This document shows, one piece after another, positions 1 through 5,177 of a stretch of 5,177 nt of DNA (position 1 is the stretch's first letter; every line of letters begins with the position of its first letter). The notes below the pieces were generated by a model. It saw only the letters and a program-made list of their open reading frames with translations. It was not told the origin of the DNA and did no database searches. A program made the translations under genes and the position numbers. This DNA comes from Desulfobulbaceae bacterium (GTDB lineage Bacteria; Desulfobacterota; Desulfobulbia; Desulfobulbales; DAOVSZ01): contig DAOVSZ010000231.1 of the NCBI GenBank assembly GCA_030627725.1, positions 1 through 5,177 of the forward strand, read 5' to 3'.

Positions 1-961
1 CATTGACGCCGTCGGGCAGGACCTGTCGCAGTCGCTCCATGTGTTTGTGGACAGCATCGGAGACAGAGATCGGCGTCTGGTCGCCGACCCTGTAGACATC
101 GATGCCGATTGCCGGGAGAGTGTTGTACACCAGAAACTGGTCTGTCTCTTCGAAGCTGTCACTGATCTCGGCGATTTCGCCTAAAGTGACCACGCTCCCG
201 TTTATCCCGGTGACAACAGGAATGCGGGCGAATTCATCCTTGTAGTCGCGGCGTTCGGTCATCCGGACAAGGATCTCACCGCCTTTGGTTTTGATCGTGC
301 CGCCTGGAAGATCGATGGATGCGCTTTTTACCTTGGCGGCAATATCGGAGAGTTTGAGGTTGTATCGTCGGAGAGTGTCCTGCGGGACTTCAATACTCAT
401 CTCAAGCGGTCGTTCACCAAGAAGTTCAACCTGGGTGATTTCCTTGTCCTGCAGCAGTTGGTCCCGGATCATCTCAGTCAGTTCCCGCAGCACGGAACGG
501 CTCTGGTTGCCGTAGACAATGAGTTCTATGACCTGGCGTTTGCGAGTGGGGATGATGACAAGGGGGTCTTCCGCCTCTTCCGGGAAAGAAGAGATCCTGT
601 CCACCTCGTTTTTAATGTCTGTTGCCAGCTGCTGCAGGTCGGTATCAATGACCGCTTCCACGGTGATCCTTCCGCTTCCTTCGTTGGCAACGGAAGTGAT
701 CTCTTCGATACCGTTTATGGACCCAATCGCCTCTTCAATCGGCAGGACGATTCCCTGTTCGACCTCCTCCGGGCTCGCGCCGGGATAGGCGACCGAGATA
801 TCAACCTGGTCACGGGTGAATTCCGGGAAGACCTCCTGCTTGATCCTGGTGCCGTAGAAAAAGCCGCCGACAAGCAGGAAAACCATCACCAGATTGGCGG
901 CAACGGAGTTTCCGGCCATCCAGGCAATGGGGCCTTTTTTGTAATCGTTATCGTCCTTCAT
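1..961 (-). CDS. RND-family multidrug efflux permease, N-terminal part (cut by the window edge)
   Basis: Inner-membrane pump subunit of a tripartite efflux system, expected to export drugs or other amphipathic compounds using the proton gradient. The frame is open from the ATG at 961 to the left edge, giving 320 residues of a protein normally about 1,000-1,050 long. Visible parts are a short charged cytosolic N-terminus, a first membrane helix at about residues 19-39 (AANLVMVFLLVGGFF), and the start of the periplasmic porter domain with the family hallmarks KQEVFPEF (41-48) and YPGASPEEVEQ (59-69), then LPGGTIKTKGGEI (218-230). The proton-relay aspartates of TM4 lie outside the window. The start is supported by AAAGGG seven bases upstream; an in-frame ATG at 967 is too close to that site. 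It overlaps the adaptor gene by 14 bases, so translation is probably coupled. It belongs to the AcrB-like (HAE1-type) RND group rather than the heavy-metal group by overall look; the substrate cannot be told. Confidence 0.95.
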   Translation of the reverse strand, partial: MKDDNDYKKGPIAWMAGNSVAANLVMVFLLVGGFFYGTRIKQEVFPEFTRDQVDISVAYPGASPEEVEQGIVLPIEEAIGSINGIEEITSVANEGSGRITVEAVIDTDLQQLATDIKNEVDRISSFPEEAEDPLVIIPTRKRQVIELIVYGNQSRSVLRELTEMIRDQLLQDKEITQVELLGERPLEMSIEVPQDTLRRYNLKLSDIAAKVKSASIDLPGGTIKTKGGEILVRMTERRDYKDEFARIPVVTGINGSVVTLGEIAEISDSFEETDQFLVYNTLPAIGIDVYRVGDQTPISVSDAVHKHMERLRQVLPDGVN

Positions 962-2213
962 TGCCATTCCCTTTCATCTTTCCGCGTCCCGGTTTTGCAT
1001 TGGTGTCGGGCAGTGCCAGCGGCATCCCTTCTACAGGCGCTGAGAGGCTTGAGACGATGATCCTGTCACCGGTTTGAAGGCCTTCATTCACAAACACGTA
1101 GTCCGTGTTTTTCCAGGCGATTGAAACAGGCTGGATATGAAGCGTCTTTTCGTCGGTGACAGTGAGAACATGACTGTCTTCCTTGAGTGCGGCGCGGGGG
1201 ATGCGAAAGACGTTATTAAGTTTTTTCCCGGTTATCTCGGCCCGGATAAAACTGCCGAGAAGCAGAGGGTCGCGATTGTTTTTGATGCCCATGGGATCGT
1301 TAAGTGCGATCAGCAGACGGGCCATCAGGCCATCCTGGTCGATATCAGGCATGAGTCTGACTATTTTTCCGTGGTACGGTGTGTTTCCCTCTGCATAAAT
1401 TCCGGCTGATGAACCGTTGGTGTTGCCCTTTGGCATGATAATCCAGTCGAGTTTGTCGACAGGGAGCGAGATTTCGGCCCAGAAGGTATCGGTTCCGGTA
1501 AGCACTGCGATTGCCGACTGGCTTGAGACCTGGGAGCCGAGATCGATCTTTTTTTCTCGCACAATGGCATTAAAGGGCGCCTTGATAATGGTCCGGTCAA
1601 GGTCGATCCGGGCCCGTTCGAGATCGGTCCTTGCCGCGTTGATCGCGGCAATGACTTTTTCGAGTTGAGGTTGTCTGAGCGCAAGGTCCATGGACGATTT
1701 GTCGATGTCGTCTCCCTGTTGGTTGATCAGGGCCCATTCCTGCCTGGCAACGATCTGGTTGCCTTCCTCTATGCGAAGATCGGCAAGGGCCTGGTCCATA
1801 ACATTCTGTTTGCTTTGCATGGCAAGATGGTAGTCTTCCGCGTCGAGCCTGACAACGACTTCGTCCTTAGTGAGTATGCCGCCTGGAATGAACTGCGGGT
1901 GAAGGTATTCGACTGTGCCCGAGACACGGGCCTGCAAGGTGATTTCGCGGGCCGGAACGATCCTGCCCAGACCCTTGACCGTGACGTTTGTCGAGACAGG
2001 AGAGACCGTTTCCGCCGTCACCAGGGTCAGCATCTTCAGAGGAGGTTTTTTCTTGGCTTTTGGACGGGTTTTCATAAGGTATCCGGCAACGCTTGCGCCC
2101 ACGGCAATGATGACCAGGATGACGGCAAAGGCCGCGAGTCTTTGTTTCCAGGTCCTTTTCGGGATCGGCATATCAGTTGGAAACTTGTCGTTGTTCATGT
2201 TGTCTGCTGTCAT
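948..2213 (-). CDS. RND efflux periplasmic adaptor (membrane fusion protein, HlyD/AcrA-like)
   Basis: Links the RND permease to the outer-membrane channel. The protein is 421 residues, usual for the family. It has a cytosolic N-terminus of about 25 residues, one membrane helix at about 26-46 (LAAFAVILVIIAVGASVAGY) and no lipobox cysteine, so it is anchored by a transmembrane segment. There follow the first half of the lipoyl-like domain (about 85-125, with GRIVPAREITLQARVSGTV at 83-101), an alpha-helical hairpin (about 126-207), the second lipoyl half (about 208-240, with TIIKAPFNAIV), a beta-barrel (about 241-330) and a membrane-proximal domain (about 335-395, with FRIPRAAL). The C-terminus is a basic, glycine-rich tail. 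The ATG at 2213 has AAAAAGG seven bases upstream; the Met at codon 6 has no such site. Positive residues flank the helix on both sides (KRTWKQR before, KTRPKAKKK after), so orientation rests on family knowledge, not on charge. The gene overlaps the permease start by 14 bases. Confidence 0.95.
   Translation of the reverse strand: MTADNMNNDKFPTDMPIPKRTWKQRLAAFAVILVIIAVGASVAGYLMKTRPKAKKKPPLKMLTLVTAETVSPVSTNVTVKGLGRIVPAREITLQARVSGTVEYLHPQFIPGGILTKDEVVVRLDAEDYHLAMQSKQNVMDQALADLRIEEGNQIVARQEWALINQQGDDIDKSSMDLALRQPQLEKVIAAINAARTDLERARIDLDRTIIKAPFNAIVREKKIDLGSQVSSQSAIAVLTGTDTFWAEISLPVDKLDWIIMPKGNTNGSSAGIYAEGNTPYHGKIVRLMPDIDQDGLMARLLIALNDPMGIKNNRDPLLLGSFIRAEITGKKLNNVFRIPRAALKEDSHVLTVTDEKTLHIQPVSIAWKNTDYVFVNEGLQTGDRIIVSSLSAPVEGMPLALPDTNAKPGRGKMKGNGNEGR
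969..974 (-). promoter_or_regulatory. Ribosome binding site AAAGGG of the RND permease gene, inside the adaptor gene
   Basis: AAAGGG lies seven bases before the ATG at 961, within the last codons of the adaptor gene. It supports the start at 961 over the in-frame ATG at 967, only one base from this site, and fits translational coupling across the 14-base overlap. Confidence 0.7.
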
Positions 2214-2249
2214 ATGGAAACCTTTTTAAATGCTAGGCACAGAGGGGAA

Positions 2250-2277
2250 GTTAAAAGTTAAAAATGCAAAATGAAAA
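2250..2277 (+). repeat. Degenerate 7-base tandem repeat, left array
   Basis: Four in-register heptads are seen: GTTAAAA, GTTAAAA, ATGCAAA, ATGAAAA. The array lies in the 116-base gap between the outer-membrane factor and adaptor genes and faces a second array at 2307-2327 in the opposite orientation. Confidence 0.65.
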
Positions 2278-2306
2278 GTTGTGTCACTTTGATCGTACTC
2301 AATAAT

Positions 2307-2327
2307 TTTTCACTTTTCACTTTTCAC
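2307..2327 (-). repeat. Perfect 7-base tandem repeat, three copies of GTGAAAA, right array
   Basis: Three exact copies of TTTTCAC on the plus strand (GTGAAAA on the minus strand) start two bases after the outer-membrane factor stop codon. Bases 2311-2327 can pair with 2264-2280: 13 of 17 positions are Watson-Crick and two more become G-U in the minus-strand RNA. The loop would be about 30 bases. No T-run follows that would make a standard terminator. Confidence 0.7.
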
Positions 2328-2329
2328 TA

Positions 2330-3712
2330 TTAATTGTTCTTGAGACCCCATCTCCCGCCAATGGCCTTATGGAGTTTTATCCGGGCAATGATCCTATTTT
2401 CCTCGGCAAGAATCAGGTCCTGCCGGACCTGGAGGATATTGAGTTCTTCTCTCAATACATTTACAAAATCGCTGTTGCCGTTCAAGTAACGTCTTTTTGC
2501 CTCCCGGATCGTGTTATCGGAAAGGGTTAGCTGTCTTTTCAGTGACGCGACGGTCTGTTCGTGCTGTTTCTCCTCTGTTAAGGCGTCTTCAACTTCCTTG
2601 ATCGCGGTAAACACGGTTTTCCCGTATGCGGCAAGCCGTTCTTCGGTAATCGCCCGTGATCTTTGTACCTCAGCCTGCCGCTCCCGGCCGTCAAAGAGAG
2701 GTCCGGTGAGGTTTGCCGCCAGGTTCCGCAGCCAATTGTCGAAAAGAGCGCTGAATTCCTCGGACGAATAGGTGTGGGATGCGGTCAATTTGAGGGCCGG
2801 AAGTCTGTTTGCCCGGGCCTCTGCAATGTCCCATTCGCTTGATTGAAGCCGCAGACCGGCGGCCTGGATGTCGGGCCGCGCAGCCAGGAGATCGGCAGGG
2901 AGACCGATGGCTGGGACTTCTTTTATGGCCGGGAATTGGTCGCAGGCAATTTTTTCGTCATCTAGTGAGGATTTGCCGAGTAAGAGGGCCAGTTGGCGTC
3001 TGATGATCGCCTCCCTGCTTGTAAGTGGGATAAGCGCAGCTTCTACCTTTTCGATTGACTGTTGTTGCTGATAGATATTAAGGGCCGTTGATTTGCCCAG
3101 GGGAAAACGGATTTTGATCAGGTGCAGGAGTTGTTTCTGGAGTTCAAGCTGGGTGGTGAACAGCGCTTGCTGTTTTCTGTTGGAAATAAGGGTGGTCCAG
3201 TTTTCCCCAATCTGGCCGGTAACGGTCATCAGGGCAGTTTTCAGGTCTTCCCGGGAGGCTTGAAACAACAATGCAGCGCTTTTCTTCTGTGCCCGGACAC
3301 GGCCCCAGAGGTCGATCTCGTAGCCGGCTGATATGCCGAACGAGTATTCGTCCGAACTGGTTCTGGGGGTGTCGTCGGTTTTATTTACTCTATACGCCCT
3401 GCCGCCATTCAGATCAATCCCTGGAAACTGGTCGGCCCCGGATTTGATTGCGGCGTAACGGGTCTGCGAAAGCCGTGCCCAGGCCTCGCGGACGGAGAAG
3501 TTCTCCGCAATGGCCTCGTCAATAAGACGGTTTAACTCCTCGCTTTGAAACTCCTTCCACCACTGTTCGTTGCCGGCAACCTCGTGAGAAGAGATGGAGA
3601 ACCGTTCAGGAAGACCGGCCGGTTGCCGCGGCGAATCAAGAGACGGGGCAAACGGTGCGCACCCGAACAGGATGAAAAGAGGCAGCAGACAGAGGAGCGT
3701 TATGGTTTTCAT
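2330..3712 (-). CDS. Outer-membrane factor lipoprotein of an RND efflux pump (NodT/OprM/TolC superfamily)
   Basis: Forms the trimeric outer-membrane exit duct for the pump encoded downstream. The product is 460 residues, typical of the NodT group. It opens with a lipoprotein signal peptide (MKTITLLCLLPLFILFGC) whose lipobox LFG-C puts the lipidated cysteine at residue 18. Family motifs follow: WWKEF at 51-55, YEIDLWGRVR at 131-140, the second-repeat signature LPADLLAARPDIQAA at 271-285, GPLFDGRERQAEV at 337-349, and YLNGNSDFVNVL at 409-420. Two long alpha-helical repeats, as expected for the coiled-coil barrel, are visible. The frame stays open upstream to 3820, but the ATG at 3712 is preferred: it directly precedes the signal peptide and has GGAGG (3723-3727) ten bases upstream. 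The start shares one base with the tetR stop (TAATG), suggesting translational coupling. It ends in three consecutive in-frame stops, TAA TAG TGA. Confidence 0.95.
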   Translation of the reverse strand: MKTITLLCLLPLFILFGCAPFAPSLDSPRQPAGLPERFSISSHEVAGNEQWWKEFQSEELNRLIDEAIAENFSVREAWARLSQTRYAAIKSGADQFPGIDLNGGRAYRVNKTDDTPRTSSDEYSFGISAGYEIDLWGRVRAQKKSAALLFQASREDLKTALMTVTGQIGENWTTLISNRKQQALFTTQLELQKQLLHLIKIRFPLGKSTALNIYQQQQSIEKVEAALIPLTSREAIIRRQLALLLGKSSLDDEKIACDQFPAIKEVPAIGLPADLLAARPDIQAAGLRLQSSEWDIAEARANRLPALKLTASHTYSSEEFSALFDNWLRNLAANLTGPLFDGRERQAEVQRSRAITEERLAAYGKTVFTAIKEVEDALTEEKQHEQTVASLKRQLTLSDNTIREAKRRYLNGNSDFVNVLREELNILQVRQDLILAEENRIIARIKLHKAIGGRWGLKNN

Positions 3713-4347
3713 TATAAAGGCGCCTCCATGCCGGCGGTAATAAAAGGGAGAAGAAGCCTGAGCACCTCTGTTGAGTCCTGTGGCGGCGCGCACTCTGTAT
3801 GGATCATCGGTTTGCTGCACAGACAGTGCATGGTATGGCTGACCGAGCCGATTGCAAAATGGAGCCGCCAGTAAAGGACCTTTTCCGGGATATGGGGAAG
3901 GGCCTCGGAGATCACTTCAAAGAGCAGTTGAAAAACCGGCATGATCTGTTTTTTAAAGATGTTTCTGACCGTGCCGTCAGGCTCAGCCAGCGACCTGCCG
4001 ACCAGTGCGATAAAGTGCCGGGCGTTCGGGGCCGATTCCCTGAAGGTGAACATGGGTTCAATAAAGGCGCAGAATGCCTCTTCAGCCAGGGGAGGAGAGC
4101 CGGCGTCTCTTGCTGTCTGTTGGATGGCTTTCAATCTTTCCGTTCGGATCTTATTAATAGGCGCCAGCCTTCGGTCCATGACCTCGGAGATCAGGGCCTC
4201 CTTGGACCCGAAGTGGTAGTTGACCGAGGCAAGGTTTGCCTTGGCGGCAGATGTGATATTTCTGAGCGATGTGTTGTGATATCCCTTGTCGGCAAAGAGA
4301 CGTTCTGCAGCGTCAAGGATGCGATGTTTTGTATCAGGTTTACTCAT
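3712..4347 (-). CDS. TetR-family transcriptional regulator, PsrA-like
   Basis: Probable repressor of its own operon, which continues into the pump genes. The protein has 211 residues. The N-terminal DNA-binding domain is at about 7-54, with helix-turn-helix at about 27-46 (SLRNITSAAKANLASVNYHF) followed by GSKEALI. The C-terminal ligand-binding part carries YWRLHFAIGSVSHTM (159-173) and ends with LLLPFITAGM (198-207). These segments resemble, from memory, Pseudomonas PsrA (SLRLITSKAGVNLAAVNYHF, FWRVHFMLGA and LMVPFLAAGM), a long-chain fatty-acid-responsive regulator; this is recall, not an alignment. The start at 4347 gives the usual N-terminus; only a weak site (GGA) precedes it, consistent with low repressor levels. 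It lies first in the operon on the same strand, instead of divergent like acrR, and overlaps the next gene by one base. The ligand is unknown. Confidence 0.93.
   Translation of the reverse strand: MSKPDTKHRILDAAERLFADKGYHNTSLRNITSAAKANLASVNYHFGSKEALISEVMDRRLAPINKIRTERLKAIQQTARDAGSPPLAEEAFCAFIEPMFTFRESAPNARHFIALVGRSLAEPDGTVRNIFKKQIMPVFQLLFEVISEALPHIPEKVLYWRLHFAIGSVSHTMHCLCSKPMIHTECAPPQDSTEVLRLLLPFITAGMEAPL
3723..3727 (-). promoter_or_regulatory. Ribosome binding site GGAGG of the outer-membrane factor gene, inside tetR
   Basis: A perfect GGAGG sits within the last codons of tetR, ten bases before the ATG at 3712. It decides the start in favour of 3712 over the upstream in-frame codons, and ties translation of the outer-membrane factor to ribosomes finishing tetR. 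Confidence 0.8.
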
Positions 4348-4389
4348 TGACTTTATTCCAGGGAGCTATCCAGGCAGGGGTAAAGTTTA

Positions 4390-4420
4390 ATTATACGTTT
4401 ATTTTAAACGATCGTTTGAA
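4390..4420 (-). promoter_or_regulatory. Probable promoter of the tetR-efflux operon
   Basis: On the minus strand a perfect TATAAT occurs at 4395-4390. The -35 region is poor: at a 17-base spacing it reads CAAACG, and TTCAAA is at a 19-base spacing. Both fall inside the operator palindrome. Transcription would start near 4383, leaving a leader of about 35 bases. The perfect -10 box and the operator overlap support the call; the weak -35 box lowers it. Confidence 0.6.
4403..4420. promoter_or_regulatory. Probable TetR operator, AAACGATCGTTT palindrome
   Basis: A perfect 12-bp palindrome AAACGATCGTTT lies at 4406-4417. Extending it to 4403-4420 gives nine base pairs per arm with only one mismatched pair. 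It begins about ten bases upstream of the -10 box of the tetR promoter, where a bound dimer would block RNA polymerase. AAAC-GATC-GTTT fits the AAAC-N(2-4)-GTTT core that I recall for PsrA, and the encoded regulator looks PsrA-like. Binding itself is inferred. Confidence 0.75.
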
Positions 4421-4433
4421 CTGAAGGCAAGAG

Positions 4434-4480
4434 GTTTTTTTACACCTGTCAAAAAAACTACAAGAGAGAACAGGTGTAGT
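4434..4480. repeat. Nested inverted repeats with alternative pairings
   Basis: TACACCTGT (4441-4449) and ACAGGTGTA (4470-4478) form a perfect 9-bp inverted repeat with a 20-base loop. Within the same stretch GTTTTTTT (4434-4441) pairs perfectly with AAAAAAAC (4451-4458) across a 9-base loop. A third pairing, 4457-4462 with 4475-4480, is the terminator-like hairpin. The pairings share bases and exclude each other. Function is unknown. Confidence 0.6.
4451..4480 (-). terminator. Possible intrinsic terminator of the CBS/RCK_C gene
   Basis: Read on the minus strand, ACTACA (4480-4475) can pair with TGTAGT (4462-4457) across a 12-base loop, and is followed at once by six more T residues (4456-4451). 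It lies 20 bases beyond the stop codon at 4501. The stem is short and AT-rich, so termination may be weak; the same segments can also take part in other pairings (4434-4480). Confidence 0.4.
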
Positions 4481-4500
4481 GGGGTCTCCCTTTCTGCTAC

Positions 4501-5177
4501 TCATTCTTCAGGGCATTTGAAGATTTGCTGGAGTTCCGGGACTTTTTTCTTCTTACAGAGGATTGTCAGTTTGTCGCCTGGTTTGATGACGGTCTTGCCG
4601 TTTGGTATGAGGAAGGTGTTGTCCCTTTCGATCGAGACAACGTTGGCGCCGGTCGGCATGCCGAGTCTTGAAAGTTTTTTCTTTCCGAAAATGGAGCCCT
4701 CCGGCGCTGTCGCCTCAAAGAATTCAATGTTCGTTACCTTTCTCAAGGTCATGCTGTCCTGAATGTATTGCCCCTGCTGTTTTTTCATAAGCCCGATGTC
4801 GTAGGCCCGCAGGATATCGCTTCTGCTGATAAGTCCGACTAGTTTCTGCTCGGCGTTTCGTGCGACAACAGGCAGCCGTGCGAGGTCCCGGGGCGCCATT
4901 TTGCAGATAGCCGACCAGATAGGCTCGTCCGGGAAAACCGTTACCGGATCATGGGTTGCGACATCGCATACCTTGATGTCCTTTAGCGAGGTTTTTTCTT
5001 TTTTCGGGTTTTCTTCCAAAGCATGAATGGTCCGCTCAACGTCGTGTATTGAGACAAAGCCGAAGATGTCTTCATCGTTCGCCATCACTGGAAAGCCTTG
5101 GAGATGGGTCTCCTGAAAGGCGGCAAAGAGATCGGCCGTGGACTGGTCTTTGTGTATGGTGACCGGCGCCTTGTTCA
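4501..5177 (-). CDS. CBS pair plus TrkA-C (RCK_C) domain protein, C-terminal part; probably the cytosolic tail of a CLC chloride channel/antiporter
   Basis: The frame is open from the TGA at 4501-4503 to the right edge, giving 224 visible residues. Although a GTG at 5088 could look like a start, the frame upstream of it is clearly CBS-like (GFPVMANDEDIFGFVSIHDV bridges it), so the gene continues out of the window. In order: most of a first CBS domain (about 1-50), a charged linker (about 51-63), a second CBS domain (about 64-128, with DPVTVFPDEPIWSAICKM, RLPVV and LVGLISRSDILRAY), and an RCK_C/TrkA-C domain (about 147-220, with GSIFGKKKLSRLGMP and the hallmark KPGDKLTIL). CBS domains bind adenine nucleotides and RCK_C domains bind small ligands, so this end is regulatory. 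The combination is known at the C-terminus of some bacterial CLC chloride channels; the membrane part is not visible, so other CBS/RCK proteins remain possible. It ends 83 bases upstream of the pump-operon promoter and has no evident link to efflux. Confidence 0.85.
   Translation of the reverse strand, partial: NKAPVTIHKDQSTADLFAAFQETHLQGFPVMANDEDIFGFVSIHDVERTIHALEENPKKEKTSLKDIKVCDVATHDPVTVFPDEPIWSAICKMAPRDLARLPVVARNAEQKLVGLISRSDILRAYDIGLMKKQQGQYIQDSMTLRKVTNIEFFEATAPEGSIFGKKKLSRLGMPTGANVVSIERDNTFLIPNGKTVIKPGDKLTILCKKKKVPELQQIFKCPEE

Noticed and set aside
458..1060. Long open frame (200 codons) on the plus strand
   Set aside because: It lies antisense to the permease start and adaptor end, both with clear family motifs; the translation looks like no known protein and has no convincing ribosome site.
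1361..1684. Same-strand second frame of 107 codons inside the adaptor gene
   Set aside because: It is an out-of-frame shadow of the adaptor gene with low-complexity Ser/Pro/Arg-rich translation.
1665..2261. Plus-strand open frame of 198 codons
   Set aside because: It is wholly antisense to the well-supported adaptor gene and its leader, and its composition (many Arg, His, Asp) is typical of a shadow frame.
2214..2329. Separate promoter for the adaptor and permease genes
   Set aside because: I found no convincing -35/-10 pair in the gap on the minus strand; the AT-richness comes from the heptad repeats.
3713..3820. N-terminal extension of the outer-membrane factor by 36 residues
   Set aside because: It would place a charged, non-signal sequence before a textbook lipoprotein signal peptide and lies within tetR; GGAGG points to the ATG at 3712.
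3799..4350. Plus-strand open frame of 183 codons covering the regulator
   Set aside because: It mirrors the TetR gene on the opposite strand, and the TetR protein has clear family motifs while this translation has none.
4501..5088. Complete short CBS/TrkA-C gene starting at GTG 5088
   Set aside because: The frame upstream of 5088 continues the first CBS domain to the window edge, so the GTG is an internal valine codon.

Overview
The window reads as a stretch of a Gram-negative chromosome with five protein-coding genes, all on the minus strand. Four of them look like one operon for a tripartite RND efflux pump, transcribed from right to left: a TetR-family regulator (3712-4347), an outer-membrane factor lipoprotein (2330-3712), a periplasmic adaptor (948-2213) and the start of the inner-membrane RND permease (1-961, cut by the left edge). 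The fifth gene (4501-5177, cut by the right edge) lies upstream and is the C-terminal part of a protein with CBS and TrkA-C/RCK_C domains, most likely the cytosolic tail of a CLC-type chloride channel or antiporter.

The joints between the pump genes are tight. The regulator and outer-membrane factor overlap by one base (TAATG), and the adaptor and permease overlap by 14 bases. The exception is the 116-base gap between outer-membrane factor and adaptor, which holds two facing arrays of 7-base repeats able to fold on each other. The pump needs all three layers: the permease takes substrate using the proton gradient, the adaptor bridges the periplasm, and the outer-membrane factor gives the exit duct.

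In front of the regulator there is a TATAAT -10 box and, just upstream of it, a perfect 12-bp palindrome AAACGATCGTTT, the obvious operator. The regulator resembles PsrA of Pseudomonas along its length as I recall that protein, and the palindrome fits the AAAC-N(2-4)-GTTT core reported for PsrA. This suggests, without proving, a pump operon that represses itself and may respond to a fatty-acid-like ligand. Between the CBS gene and this promoter lies a small region with three segments that can pair in alternative ways, one pairing giving a hairpin followed by a T-run.

Taxonomy is uncertain. Gene style, moderate GC content and the AT-rich 7-base spacer repeats fit a deltaproteobacterium (Desulfobacterota, perhaps a Desulfobulbales relative), but no gene here is a taxonomic marker. 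I see no RNA genes, insertion sequences or CRISPR arrays. The window is mostly a conventional efflux locus; its less ordinary parts are the regulator-operator match and the two structured intergenic regions.
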